This document shows positions 16,848 to 26,079 of a stretch of 64,000 bases of DNA, piece after piece (position 1 is the stretch's first letter; each line of letters starts with the position of its first letter). Origin of the DNA: JAAYAY01 sp964563135 (GTDB lineage: Bacteria; Planctomycetota; Planctomycetia; Pirellulales; Thermoguttaceae); assembly GCA_964563135.1 (NCBI GenBank), contig CAZLWV010000022.1:1-64000 (forward strand). The letters run 5' to 3'. The notes under the pieces are model-generated. The model was not told the origin of the DNA. It worked only from the letters and a program-made list of their open reading frames with translations, and did no database searches. The position numbers and the translations under genes were made by a program.

Positions 16848-17294
16848 TTACTTGGCCGCTGCCTGGTAGGCTGCGACATTGTCCTGAACGTACTTGAGGA
16901 AGGCCTTCTTATCGCCCACGTTGGTCCAGATATCTTTCAAGTTCTTGAATTCGGTCACCTTATTGTCGACGACCTTGGCCAGGATCAATGCCGGACCGGT
17001 AATCCCGTAGGCCTTGGTGAAGGCGGCATTGTTCTTGTTCTGGAAGTCGATGTAATGAAACTCGACCGTCCCACTCTTGAGTTGCGCCGCAAAACCACTT
17101 GCCATCGCTTCTTCCGTGTAGCTGCCCATCTTCAGGCAGGTGGGGCAGCGTTTGGTGCGGTGGAAGTACATGGCGACGATGCGGTCCTTCGGGGGCGTCT
17201 TGGCGGCTTCGGCTGCGGCCGCATGTTCGGCAAGAACCGAAAGGAACAGGGCCAATGCAGCAACGGTCATTACGGGCAGGACGAGGCGTTTCAT
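16848..17294 (-). CDS. arsF: ArsF-like exported thioredoxin-fold protein
   Basis: 148 aa. The signal peptide ends near EHAAAAEA. The mature protein has a thioredoxin-like start (IVAMYFHRTKRCPTCLKM) with a CPTC pair at Cys50 and Cys53, then VEFHYIDFQNKNNAAFTKAYG and a C-terminal helix. The family is annotated as the ArsF subunit of a nitrophenyl-compound nitroreductase linked to organoarsenical resistance. ATG 17294 is chosen: it follows AAGAAGGAG six bases upstream, whereas the ATG at 17336 would overlap the previous gene with no ribosome site. arsG lies downstream and a longer paralogue upstream. Confidence 0.78.
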   Translation of the reverse strand: MKRLVLPVMTVAALALFLSVLAEHAAAAEAAKTPPKDRIVAMYFHRTKRCPTCLKMGSYTEEAMASGFAAQLKSGTVEFHYIDFQNKNNAAFTKAYGITGPALILAKVVDNKVTEFKNLKDIWTNVGDKKAFLKYVQDNVAAYQAAAK

Positions 17295-17335
17295 CCGAGA
17301 CTCCTTCTTGGGTAATCCTTGAGACAAACGAGACA

Positions 17336-18031
17336 TCAATCGGGCAAAGGCAAACTGGTCGCACTGCTACTCTGCGGGAGGGGCGGCGGCGAGGATGGCA
17401 CGGGGATGTCGAGCAGGTTGGGTTCTTCCGGCGAATCGGCAGGCGGAGCCGTCTCGGCCGTTGTCGGGCTGGTCTCCGTCGCTTCGGCGGGGGCGGCACT
17501 CTCGGCCAGCATCTGGCTGATTTCCGTCCGCACAAACTCGGCAAAGGCCGGCTTGTCGCCCACCAGTGCCCAGACCTGATCGAGCCGCCTCCAGTTCCGG
17601 ATCTCGCCCCCGCTCATCTGGACAAGCACGACATTGGCCATGTGGACGTCGAACTGTTTGGCCAGATCGGCCCCCGCGGGCTTGTCATAGTTCAAGACTT
17701 TCCAGGTGATCAGGTCATCTTCCATCTGCCTGGCAAAATCGTTCTGGACGATCTCGTGCGTTTGCGATTCGATCGCCCGGCAGGTGGGGCAGCGAATGTC
17801 GCCGTGAAAGTAGTAGACGACCAGGCCGTCTTCGGGCATCTCCGCTGCGGGACTGCCGGAAAGGGGCACTCCACCCTGGGTGCGGATGGCCCGAAGCTCG
17901 TCAACGATCTGTGCCAACTGCGGCTCCAGCCTGGAGGCGGCCTGGTTGTCGAGCGCTCGGGCGATGAGCACCACAAGCGTGGCCGAGAACAGCGAGATCA
18001 GGCAGACGGTAACGGCGTTTTTCAATTCCAT
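17336..18031 (-). CDS. longer ArsF-like membrane-anchored thioredoxin-fold protein
   Basis: 231 aa from ATG 18031 (AGGAG upstream). An uncleaved-looking N-terminal anchor (residues 5-25) precedes the ArsF-like core VVYYFHGDIRCPTCRAIE with CPTC at Cys81 and Cys84, then ITWKVLNYDKPAGADLAKQFDV. The last ~50 residues are a low-complexity Pro/Ser/Glu tail absent from the paralogue downstream. The two proteins share the CPTC context, the 'Y-F-H' strand and a late acidic helix. In a known arsEFG set two proteins act together as nitroreductase; this one may fill the second place, but that is inference. Confidence 0.75.
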   Translation of the reverse strand: MELKNAVTVCLISLFSATLVVLIARALDNQAASRLEPQLAQIVDELRAIRTQGGVPLSGSPAAEMPEDGLVVYYFHGDIRCPTCRAIESQTHEIVQNDFARQMEDDLITWKVLNYDKPAGADLAKQFDVHMANVVLVQMSGGEIRNWRRLDQVWALVGDKPAFAEFVRTEISQMLAESAAPAEATETSPTTAETAPPADSPEEPNLLDIPVPSSPPPLPQSSSATSLPLPD

Positions 18032-18066
18032 GAAGAGGTGCTCCTGAGGGTACCTTTGCCCGGCTG

Positions 18067-18564
18067 TCACCGGTCGGCAATTTCCTTCGGTTGGCTCTGG
18101 TCACTGCTGCCTGGTTTCAGGTTGTAGCCCAACTCGTACCATTTGGCCAAGATGTCGTCCTTGGCAATGAAGCCGACGTGCCGCCAAAGCTCCTTTCCGT
18201 CCGGATCGAGGAAGATCTGGGTGGGGATTTCCTTGATTCCATACGACCGGACCGCTTCCTGGTTCTCCGGCTGCCAGGCATCAATGAACTCCACGGCCAT
18301 GACCCCGGCATACTCCTTCTCCAACTCATCGAGAACGGGGACCATCATTTTGCACGGGATGCACTGCGAGGCACCCAGGTCGACGAGCTTGGGCAGACCG
18401 GCCTGAGCGGTGGCTGCGGTTGGCGAGGTGGCGCTGCCGGGTTCCGGCCGGTTGCTCGTCTTGTTGCATCCGGCCAGCGTGAGTGTCGCCAGGACGACCA
18501 CCGGCAGGAATGGCGGGTTCGGACTGAAGCACGCTCGACTCGCTTTGTGCATTTCACGGCTCAT
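18067..18564 (-). CDS. thioredoxin-like lipoprotein
   Basis: 165 aa. Lipobox LAGC at Cys33, so it is membrane-anchored on the outer side of the cytoplasmic membrane (or outer membrane). The core LPKLVDLGASQCIPCKMMVPVLDELEKEYAG (in parts) has the active-site pair Cys68-Ile-Pro-Cys71, and the cis-Pro motif KEIPTQIFLD follows at the expected distance. It resembles small thioredoxins placed beside CcdA-type carriers. It probably shuttles electrons with the ArsG/CcdA-like membrane protein and the ArsF-like proteins in this operon. Confidence 0.88.
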   Translation of the reverse strand: MSREMHKASRACFSPNPPFLPVVVLATLTLAGCNKTSNRPEPGSATSPTAATAQAGLPKLVDLGASQCIPCKMMVPVLDELEKEYAGVMAVEFIDAWQPENQEAVRSYGIKEIPTQIFLDPDGKELWRHVGFIAKDDILAKWYELGYNLKPGSSDQSQPKEIADR

Positions 18565-18602
18565 CAGCGTCTCCTCGAAATGTCCTCACTGAACCGAGGC
18601 GG

Positions 18603-18998
18603 TCAACCGGCGGCGAGTCGCCCGGCTACGGCAGAGGCAACGCGGGCGACGGCCTCGTCCGACACAGGAGACTGGCCTTTTGCCAAGCCCAGGTCCGCCA
18701 GCTGAACATGCTCGAAATCGTTGAACCCCGCCTTTTCCAAGGATCGCCTTGCACAATTGAGGGGGCAACCATCGATGACCAGGATCTTGGATGCCGCCCG
18801 CGTAGTCTCCAGAATTCCGCTGACTTCCCCGCCAATGCCGGCCAGACAGAACATCTTGCCGACACCCTCTCGGGTCAGCTTCCGGGCCGCCAGGTCGGCG
18901 ATATGCCCGACGTCCGCCGCTCCGGAACAGGCAAGAATGAGGTTCGCCGCAGTGCCGCAGGCACACGATGCCGCTGGTTTGCTCTCCGTTTTGGGCAT
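18603..18998 (-). CDS. DGC-type putative zinc-binding protein (cytoplasmic)
   Basis: 131 aa. Matches the DGC-domain family by LILACSGAADVGHIADLAARKLTREGVG, GKMFCLAGIGG and the name-giving VIDGCPLNCARRSLEKAG (quoted in parts). Conserved cysteines are in CSG, FCLAG and DGCPLNC. No signal peptide. Function in the family is not established; such genes recur next to arsenic and redox operons. It is a paralogue of the Tat-exported protein encoded immediately upstream in transcription order. A metal- or metalloid-binding carrier role is inferred. Confidence 0.82.
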   Translation of the reverse strand: MPKTESKPAASCACGTAANLILACSGAADVGHIADLAARKLTREGVGKMFCLAGIGGEVSGILETTRAASKILVIDGCPLNCARRSLEKAGFNDFEHVQLADLGLAKGQSPVSDEAVARVASAVAGRLAAG

Positions 18999-19147
18999 GC
19001 CAACTCTCCCGTGTCTTTCGTGATAGCTACCTTAGACTTTTCGGATCAAGCTTTGCGAGGCGAACCTCTCCGAATGATCCTCGCCTCGAACACAACCATC
19101 ACACCAACCGCCCGGCCCGATCCGACCACGCGGCTCTCTGGTGTGTG

Positions 19148-19669
19148 TTACTTAGGCAGTTTCAGTTTCCCCTGTTCGGCAACCTTGGCCACCGCCTCAT
19201 CGGTCACCGGCGTCTTTCCCTTCGCCATCCCGATGTCGGCGAGACAGAGATGCTCGAACTTCTTGAATCCTGCCTGCTCCAGCGTATTGCGCCCGCAGTG
19301 CAGCGGGCAACCGTCGATGGCCAGGATCGCCTGTGCTCCCTGGGCGATCTCCATGAGAACCTTGACTCGTCCGCCGATCCCGGCCAGACACGACATCTTG
19401 CCCACACCCTCCTCAGTCAGTTTTCGGGCAGACAAATCCGCAATCTTGCCGACGTCGGCTGCTCCCGAACAGGCAAAGATGACTTTTGATGCCGGCGTGC
19501 AACATACCTCGGGGGCTGTTCCGTCTTCTATGCGCTTGGTCTGGGCGTCGGGTAGCGGCGGGAGTGGATTGTCCGCCCCGTACGCCGAGACGACGGTGGC
19601 CGCCGCTCCCACGGCAGTACCTGTTGCTGCACTGGCCAGAAATCGACGACGACTCACTTGTGATGCCAT
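19148..19669 (-). CDS. DGC-type putative zinc-binding protein with Tat signal
   Basis: 173 aa. The N-terminus SRRRFLASAATGTAVGAA is a clear twin-arginine signal, so the folded protein is exported, probably with its metal already bound. The mature domain has the same pattern as its neighbour: VIFACSGAADVGKIADLSARKL, GKMSCLAGIGG and AIDGCPLHCGRNTLEQAG (in parts), plus an added EVCC near the junction. DGC family members usually lack signals, so a Tat-borne copy beside a cytosolic copy is notable. ATG 19669 starts directly at the signal. Confidence 0.82.
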   Translation of the reverse strand: MASQVSRRRFLASAATGTAVGAAATVVSAYGADNPLPPLPDAQTKRIEDGTAPEVCCTPASKVIFACSGAADVGKIADLSARKLTEEGVGKMSCLAGIGGRVKVLMEIAQGAQAILAIDGCPLHCGRNTLEQAGFKKFEHLCLADIGMAKGKTPVTDEAVAKVAEQGKLKLPK

Positions 19670-19815
19670 GATCTTACTCCTATCGAGCCTTGCATATTCA
19701 GTGAACGGAAAGCTGACCGCAAACCTGGCTTCTTCCCCAAAAAGGGCCTGCCCGGCCGTTCATTCAACAGGCAAACACCCATTGTGACAGGAATGGACGA
19801 AAATGAGGAGACCAG

Positions 19816-20049
19816 CTAGGCCAACAGCTTCCGGATGTCTTCCGGAGACAACACTTTGCCTACCGATTTGACCTCGCCATCGATAGCCAGGGCCGGAGTC
19901 ATCATCACGCCGAATCCGGTGATGACGTTGATGTCGGTGATCTTTTCGACCAAAGCCTCGGCGCCTGACTGTTTCACTGCTTCCTCGGCATTGTGTTTCA
20001 GCTTCTCGCATTTGGCACAGCCGGGCCCCAGGATCTGCACGAGTTTCAT
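19816..20049 (-). CDS. small thioredoxin-like protein (TM0996/MTH895 family)
   Basis: 77 aa with GGAGACG ahead of ATG 20049. Starts KLVQILGPGCAKCEKLKHNAEEA, with the CAKC redox pair at residues 10-13, then GFGVMMTPALAIDGEVKSVGKVLS, the cis-Pro and final strands of this minimal thioredoxin fold. These proteins are often placed directly beside DUF318/ArsP-type permeases, as here (47 bases after the permease stop), and are thought to assist them by thiol chemistry. Cytoplasmic. Confidence 0.9.
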   Translation of the reverse strand: MKLVQILGPGCAKCEKLKHNAEEAVKQSGAEALVEKITDINVITGFGVMMTPALAIDGEVKSVGKVLSPEDIRKLLA

Positions 20050-20096
20050 ACTTCGTCTCCAAATGTGTTCACACAACGCTACGGGATCCGGTCCCG

Positions 20097-21422
20097 CTAT
20101 ACGAAGAACCAACCGAAAATCATCCCCACGACGGCGCTCATCACGACAGTGAGCAGACAGAACGTGAAGGTCTTCTTGAACCCAACGACACTGTAGATCA
20201 CCGCGATGCTTGGAAGCGACAACGCCGGGCCGGCGAGGAGCAAGGCCAGGGCCGGTCCCCGACCCATGCCGAGCCCGAGCAGGGCCTCCAGAATCGGAAT
20301 TTCGGTGAGCGTAGCAAAATACCACATGGCCCCGATCATCGACGCGACCAGATTCGCCCGAAAGCTGTCGCCGCCGACCCAACTGGCGACCACGTGTTCC
20401 GGGATCAATGCTCCGACGAAGCCCGTTACCAGGACTCCTCCGAACAGGAGCGGGATGATCGACTTGGAGAAACTCCAGGTCTGATCCATCCAGTCGTTCA
20501 GTTCCTCCCGGTCGAACCAACGGGAAACCATGGCCAGGACCGCCAGAAAACATGCACCTGCAAAGTACCAGCGATTGTGGTAGGTCCAGGCTACCCACTT
20601 GTAGTTGTCGGGCGTGGAGTCCGTTTCGGAGACGATATCCGCCCGGTTCAGCGTCAGCTTGACACCCTTCTTCAGGTCCCCCAGCGGTTCTTCAAGCTGA
20701 ACCCGATAGGTCTCGGAAGTCCGGATCAGAACGGCCACCTGCATACGTGTGCCATCCGTCTTCTCGATGACCGTCTGGCTGGGATTGGCCCAGTCGCTGA
20801 AGACGAGAAACGCGATCATACACGCGAAGAACAGCGTGGTCTGGAACAGGCTCCGCTTGGCCGGCGGCGGTTCGGGGAGTTGCATGACGGCCGCCGTTCG
20901 CTTCTCTTCATCCTTGCGGAAGATCGCTGCCATCATCAGGCCGATGACCACCGCAAAGACCACCGAACCAATCACACGGGCAATGCCCAAATCATAGCCA
21001 AGCACACGGGCGGTCAGGAAGATGGCCATGACGTTGATCGCCGGTCCGGAGTAGAGGAATGCTGCAGCGGGCCCCAGCCCCGCACCAACGCGGTAGATGC
21101 CGGCGAACATCGGTAACACGCTGCAGGAACAGACTGCAAGCACGGTTCCCGATACCGAGGCTACACTGTAGGCCTCCACTTTATTGGCTCTGGGCCCAAG
21201 GTGACGCAGCACGGCCTCCTTGGAGAAGAAGGTGGCGATGGCGCCGGCGATGAACATAGCCGGCACGACACAGGCCAGGGTGTGGTAGCGCACATACCAC
21301 TGGAGCATGTAGAACGCTTCCATGATGGCGTTCTGGATCTTCGAATCCGTGAAGTTCAGAGAATACGCCAGCAGAAAAACCACTACCAGGGCGGTGAGGA
21401 TGCCCAGTTCTCTCTTATTCAT
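20097..21422 (-). CDS. ArsP-like / DUF318-type permease
   Basis: 441 aa with eight to ten membrane helices. The hallmark SGTVLAVCSCSVLPMFAGIY around residue 95 (CSCSVLP) and the repeated-half motif ATLTEIPILEALLGLGMGRGPALALLLAGPALSLPS near 385 define the family that contains ArsP, the exporter of trivalent organoarsenicals. An unusual ~110-residue hydrophilic insert (about residues 215-300, EKTDGTRMQVAVLIRTSETY onward) separates the two halves and is larger than in ArsP. Neighbours are acr3 upstream and a small thioredoxin downstream. Substrate is inferred from context. Confidence 0.85.
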   Translation of the reverse strand: MNKRELGILTALVVVFLLAYSLNFTDSKIQNAIMEAFYMLQWYVRYHTLACVVPAMFIAGAIATFFSKEAVLRHLGPRANKVEAYSVASVSGTVLAVCSCSVLPMFAGIYRVGAGLGPAAAFLYSGPAINVMAIFLTARVLGYDLGIARVIGSVVFAVVIGLMMAAIFRKDEEKRTAAVMQLPEPPPAKRSLFQTTLFFACMIAFLVFSDWANPSQTVIEKTDGTRMQVAVLIRTSETYRVQLEEPLGDLKKGVKLTLNRADIVSETDSTPDNYKWVAWTYHNRWYFAGACFLAVLAMVSRWFDREELNDWMDQTWSFSKSIIPLLFGGVLVTGFVGALIPEHVVASWVGGDSFRANLVASMIGAMWYFATLTEIPILEALLGLGMGRGPALALLLAGPALSLPSIAVIYSVVGFKKTFTFCLLTVVMSAVVGMIFGWFFV

Positions 21423-21615
21423 GTTGCTCTTACCTTGCCATGCCCAAATCCCCGATTCGGCGATTGGGCACGAGTACGAAGTTCTGTGGGATCAGATTCA
21501 GTTTGTCTCTACGGATGTGGACTGACTATGGGAACTCCTGGTTGGTGGTCGCCTGCCGCATCAATCCGACGAGGCAGAGGTCGAAACCATGGCCCCGCGC
21601 GCTCTGCGCCCTGTA

Positions 21616-22743
21616 TCAGGCATGCTCGCATTCCTTGTCTTCAGGTGACACAATCGGGGTCTCGCCAGGCGCACTTCCGCCGGAAAAGAACCGCTCCTTG
21701 AAGTAGAGGGCGACGTTGACCAGGCCGATCAGCACCGGCACCTCGACCAAGGGACCGATCACGGCGGCGAAGGCCGCTCCATGGTCGATTCCGAAGACCG
21801 CCACGGCCACCGCGATGGCCAGCTCGAAGTTGTTGCTTGCGGCCGTGAACGAGAGAGTCGCCGTCTGGGTATAGTCGGCTCCCGCCTTCCGGCTCATGTA
21901 GAAGCTGACCAGGAACATCACCAGGAAGTAGATCAGGAGCGGAACGGCGATCATCAGCACGTCAAGCGGCTGCTTGACAATTTTCTCTCCCTGAAGGCTG
22001 AACATGACCAGGATCGTGAACAGGAGAGCCACGAGCGTGAGCGGGCTGATACGCGGGATGAACTGCTGCTCGTACCACGTCCGTCCCTTGGCCTTGACCA
22101 GGACCAGCCGCGTGAACATGCCGGCCAGGAAGGGGATACCGAGGTAGATGAACACGCTCCAGGCGATCCGGCCGATCGTCACCTTCGTGCGGAGCGTCTC
22201 TTCATCGACCGCCAGGGGCAGGCCCATTTTGAGGGGCAGGACCACGATGAACAGGTAGGCATAGAGACTGTAGAAGAAGACCTGGAAGATGCTGTTGAAG
22301 GCCACCAGGCCAGCGCAGTACTCGGTGTCGCCCTTGGCCAGCTCGTTCCAGACGATGACCATGGCGATGCAGCGGGCGAGGCCAACTAGGATCAGCCCGG
22401 CCATGAACTGCGGCTCGCCGCGAAGAAACAGCGTTGCCAGAACAAACATCAGCACCGGTCCGACGATCCAGTTCTGCACCAGGGAGAGCCCGAGCACCTT
22501 CCCGTTGCGGAACACGTCGCCCAGTTCCTCGTAGCGGACCTTGGCCAGAGGGGGGTACATCATGAGGATGAGCCCCAGGGCGATCGGAATACTCGTGGTT
22601 TCGTCGAACTTGAAGGCGTTGATGACTTCAGCCACGCCCGGCCAGACCCGCCCGAGTCCGACTCCCACGGCCATCGCCAGGAAGATCCACAGCGTCAGGT
22701 AGCGATCGAGAAAGGAGAGACGCCTGGAAGCACGGTCACGCAT
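21616..22743 (-). CDS. acr3: ACR3-family arsenite efflux transporter
   Basis: 375 aa with ten predicted helices. It has the ACR3/BART signatures LGLILMMYPPLAKVRYEEL, GLARCIAMVIVWNELAKGD with the conserved TM4 cysteine, ASNNFELAIAVAVAVFG and IGPLVEVPVLIGLVNVAL (in parts). It exports arsenite with the proton gradient. ATG 22743 is preferred to an upstream in-frame start because it begins just before the conserved LSFLDRYLTLWIFLAM. AAGGAACG lies upstream. Between it and the preceding arsR are two hairpins, one a likely terminator. Confidence 0.95.
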   Translation of the reverse strand: MRDRASRRLSFLDRYLTLWIFLAMAVGVGLGRVWPGVAEVINAFKFDETTSIPIALGLILMMYPPLAKVRYEELGDVFRNGKVLGLSLVQNWIVGPVLMFVLATLFLRGEPQFMAGLILVGLARCIAMVIVWNELAKGDTEYCAGLVAFNSIFQVFFYSLYAYLFIVVLPLKMGLPLAVDEETLRTKVTIGRIAWSVFIYLGIPFLAGMFTRLVLVKAKGRTWYEQQFIPRISPLTLVALLFTILVMFSLQGEKIVKQPLDVLMIAVPLLIYFLVMFLVSFYMSRKAGADYTQTATLSFTAASNNFELAIAVAVAVFGIDHGAAFAAVIGPLVEVPVLIGLVNVALYFKERFFSGGSAPGETPIVSPEDKECEHA

Positions 22744-22784
22744 TGAAAGTACGTTCCTTGGCGAAATTGCCAACTATGATGGTC

Positions 22785-22806
22785 AACAAAAGGCGGTTTT
22801 ACCGCC
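22785..22806 (-). terminator. probable intrinsic terminator between arsR and acr3
   Basis: On the minus strand, GGCGGTAAAACCGCC is followed by TTTTGTT: a stem of six pairs with a short loop and a U-run. A second hairpin (CAGACTC/GAGTCTG, 22815-22832) lies just before it. The position, after the arsR stop and before acr3, suggests attenuation of the arsenite pump and downstream genes. Confidence 0.65.
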
Positions 22807-22846
22807 CTCGTAGTCAGACTCGCCAGAGTCTGGCTCTTTGCCCGTT

Positions 22847-23170
22847 TTACTCACACACAACACACTTCGACTTGGTCTGGCCCTTGCAGCCGATCACCGA
22901 TTCGATACAGCGGAAAAAATCGAGGATGCACGGGACACGCAGGCGGTAATAGACCTGGTTACCCCGTTTGTCGTCGGCGATGATCCCGGCATTCTTGAGC
23001 ACGGATAGGTGCTTGGAGACGGTGGAGATGTCGGCCCCGACCATCTCGGTCAGTTCGGAAACCGATCGCTCGCCCCTCTGCGAAAGCTCATCGACGATGA
23101 ACATCCGCGTGGTGTGGGCCATCGCCTTGACCACGCGGACTCGGGACTCGTAGCAGGAGGGGGATCTCAT
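22847..23170 (-). CDS. arsR: ArsR-family transcriptional repressor
   Basis: 107 aa. Winged-helix core: VVKAMAHTTRMFIVDEL, SVSELTEMVGADISTVSKHLSVLKNAGII and the wing DDKRGNQVYYRLRV. The alpha-3 CVC pair of classic ArsR is absent; instead the cysteines are at the C-terminus (CILDFFRC...GCKG...CVVC), a layout seen in ArsR types where the metalloid site evolved in another helix. It follows arsC and precedes acr3 on the same strand, so it probably controls this operon with arsenite as inducer. The other ArsR-type gene at 8.1 kb keeps CVC, so the two use different sensory sites. Confidence 0.92.
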   Translation of the reverse strand: MRSPSCYESRVRVVKAMAHTTRMFIVDELSQRGERSVSELTEMVGADISTVSKHLSVLKNAGIIADDKRGNQVYYRLRVPCILDFFRCIESVIGCKGQTKSKCVVCE

Positions 23171-23263
23171 GTTCGCCTCGGTGCAGGCTCCGCTGCCAGA
23201 ACTGCTATCGGCAGTTTGGTACTTGGCATTTTAGCCAAATACCATTTCGTGCACAATGCCGCT

Positions 23264-23689
<426 letters not shown>

Positions 23690-24353
23690 GGTTTGACTTC
23701 GGAATTGGCCAGTTCAACGTTGTCCAGCCCCAGCGTCGTCTCGTGATTGGCCGTGCTGCAGAAGCCAGGCCAGTCGAGGCGGCGGACATGCCGGGATCCA
23801 ACAAGGAGTGGTTCTGGTCTGGGTGGATCGAAACGGCAGGCAACGGGCGTTATTGTATCCGCAATTGTGTGTGAGTTCGAACGGTGTACAAGGTGGAGGC
23901 GGCGGTGGCAAAGGCCTGGGTGTTGCTCAAGGTCCAGGAGAAGTTCCTGACGTTCGAACCCTATCTCTGAACCCTGTCGGAGGCCGGCCAATCCAGAATC
24001 GCCGGACGCGGCTGCAGGGTGCTCCGGGTGCTGGCGCCGCGGGAGAGCCGGATTCTGGACTACGCTGCGGGTACGACAGAACCTGCGCGGCACTGGCCAG
24101 GGCGAGCCACCGGAATCTGGATTGCTGACCTCCTGTTGCTGCGGGTTCTCCTCAGGCGAGATCCCCGGGAGGTGCTGACGATGAACGCGAACGGTACGTG
24201 GGTCTACCTGGTCGGGGCCCAGAAGAGGGAGAGCGAGTGATCTGGCCTATCGTCGATGGCCGTGTATCGCGTATGCTGAATTGACCGATCCGACCCAGGA
24301 GCGCCGCAGCGGTTCTTTTGTTGTGTCGGCGAGCCCCTGATGTGGTTTCCCGC
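23690..24353. other. intergenic region upstream of arsC and the radical SAM gene
   Basis: 664 bases between divergent genes. Several short frames are open on both strands but none has a ribosome site or a recognisable motif. Inverted pieces around TCCAGAATC / GATTCTGGA occur near 23990-24120 (plus a third copy GAATCTGGATT), which may fold locally. The region must contain the outward promoters. Confidence 0.4.
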
Positions 24354-25967
24354 ATGACAATCATTGAAGCGGCGGTCGAAACGCACGCCGACCCGCGTCT
24401 TCCCACTCGACTTCTCTCGATCTGTCTGATCAATCCGCGGTTTGAGCCCTCCTATTGGGGGTTTCAGTATGCGCTGGCTCTGTATCCTGGGGACAAACGC
24501 AGCACGATGATCTCCGGGTCGCTGCCCACGGTGGCCGGTCTGTGCGGAGCCCACCAAGTGACCCTGATCGACGAGAACGTGGAGGAGATCGATTGGGATT
24601 CGCTCAAAGCCTACGACATCGTGGGGGTGACCGGCATGAACGTCCAGAAGAAGAGGATTCGCGAGATCCTCTTGCGGACGCGAGAGATGGGGCTGTTCAC
24701 GGTCGTCGGCGGGCCGTTCGTGTCGGTCCAGGAGGAGTTCTTCGAGGGACTGTGCGACGTGACGTTCATCGGCGAGGCGGAGGCGACGTGGCCGGCCTTT
24801 CTGGACGATTTTGCCTGCGGCAAGCCGATTGAGAAACGTTACGTGCAGTCGAAACCAACCGACATGACCAAGTCCCCCCGCCCACGGTACGATCTGCTCA
24901 AGGCCGATCGCTATGCCTCGGGGGCGTTGCAGTATTCGCGGGGCTGTCCCTTTCAGTGCGAATTCTGCGACATCATCGTGATCTACGGCCGCAAGCCTCG
25001 CGTGAAAGAACCGGAGCAGCTTCTGGCCGAGTTGGAGGACATGCGACGGACGGGGTTTCACTCAGCGTTCATCGTCGACGACAACTTCATCGGCAATCGC
25101 AAGAAGGCGAGAGTCCTGCTGGAGAAGATCATCCCGTGGATGGAAGAGCACAACTATCCGCTGCGTTTGACGACGGAGGCCAGCATCGACCTGGCCGACG
25201 AGCCGGAACTCCTGGACCTGATGTATCGGGCTAATTTCCGGAGCGTGTTCATTGGCATCGAGACTCCGCGGATCGAGTCGCTCAAGGAAACGAAGAAGTT
25301 TCAGAACACGCGAGGCGACTCGATGGGAGCCAAGCTGGCGAGGATCCAGAACGCAGGCCTCGATGTGAATGCGGGCTTCATCGTCGGCTTTGATAGCGAC
25401 GATCAGGGCATCTTTGACGATCAGTTCCGTTTCATCCAGGACAATGGCATCACGCTGGCAATGGTGGGCATGCTGCAGGCGATTCCCCGTACACCACTCT
25501 ACAAGCGGCTGCAGGAGGAAGGGCGGCTCGTGGAAGACGATCCCAACTGCAACTTCATTCCCAAGCAGATGACGCGGGAGGAGTTGCGCGACGGATACTG
25601 GGATCTGGTGACGCGGCTCTATGCTCCCGAGGCATTTCTGGACCGGTACTTCAAAATCTTCGAATTCCCCGGTTACCTCTGGCGGCGAGCGGAGATCTGC
25701 CGGAAGGCGGGGGAAGGGAAGAGCCTGCCGACATTGGGGTATGGCCTGATACTGCTGTGGTCCCTCTTCTGGGCCCTGGTGCGGGACGGCTCGCTGATCT
25801 CGGTCGGTGGGGTTTATCTGAAGGACTATTTCTTCCGGAATCTGAGGTACGGGCGCGGAATCATCGGTTTTGCCCAGTACCTGAACCGCTGCGTGACCCA
25901 TTGGCACTTCTACAAGTTCACGCGGGAGGCGACGTCCGGCAGGCTGCGGACCTACAACAGCGGGTAG
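24354..25967 (+). CDS. B12-binding-domain radical SAM protein (DUF4070 type)
   Basis: 537 aa. The N-terminal ~150 residues form a cobalamin-binding-like Rossmann domain (LLSICLINPRFEPSYWGFQYALAL, VVGGPFVSVQEEFFEG in parts). The radical SAM core has the cluster motif SRGCPFQCEFCDI near residue 200 and later GxIxGFD-type NAGFIVGFDSDD. The C-terminus matches the DUF4070 tail (FEFPGYLWRRAEICRKAGEG). Such enzymes include HpnP/HpnJ relatives acting on lipids, and hpnCDE are 20 kb away, but no hopanoid modification role can be assigned. ATG 24354 is used; an in-frame TTG upstream lacks support. Confidence 0.88.
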   Translation: MTIIEAAVETHADPRLPTRLLSICLINPRFEPSYWGFQYALALYPGDKRSTMISGSLPTVAGLCGAHQVTLIDENVEEIDWDSLKAYDIVGVTGMNVQKKRIREILLRTREMGLFTVVGGPFVSVQEEFFEGLCDVTFIGEAEATWPAFLDDFACGKPIEKRYVQSKPTDMTKSPRPRYDLLKADRYASGALQYSRGCPFQCEFCDIIVIYGRKPRVKEPEQLLAELEDMRRTGFHSAFIVDDNFIGNRKKARVLLEKIIPWMEEHNYPLRLTTEASIDLADEPELLDLMYRANFRSVFIGIETPRIESLKETKKFQNTRGDSMGAKLARIQNAGLDVNAGFIVGFDSDDQGIFDDQFRFIQDNGITLAMVGMLQAIPRTPLYKRLQEEGRLVEDDPNCNFIPKQMTREELRDGYWDLVTRLYAPEAFLDRYFKIFEFPGYLWRRAEICRKAGEGKSLPTLGYGLILLWSLFWALVRDGSLISVGGVYLKDYFFRNLRYGRGIIGFAQYLNRCVTHWHFYKFTREATSGRLRTYNSG

Positions 25968-25990
25968 GGGGGGCGGAGCGGCGCATAAGG

Positions 25991-26024
25991 AACGCCGTCG
26001 GCATGCGAAGATACCGGCGGCGTT
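25991..26024. terminator. possible bidirectional terminator
   Basis: AACGCCG (25991-25997) pairs with CGGCGTT (26018-26024) across a 20-base loop, between the convergent radical SAM and cold-shock genes. The T-run is short (TTT), so termination is only plausible. Confidence 0.3.
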
Positions 26025-26079
26025 TGTGGTTCCATGAGTGACGTTTGGCGTTGTGGCCGCCGCGCGTCATCGGGCAAGG

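Noticed and set aside
19816..20598. Longer frame upstream of the small thioredoxin
   Set aside because: The upstream part overlaps the permease out of phase; the real gene starts at 20049 with its ribosome site.
24019..24240. Small plus-strand frames before the radical SAM gene
   Set aside because: No start-site signal and no motif; the local inverted DNA pieces explain the open frame better.
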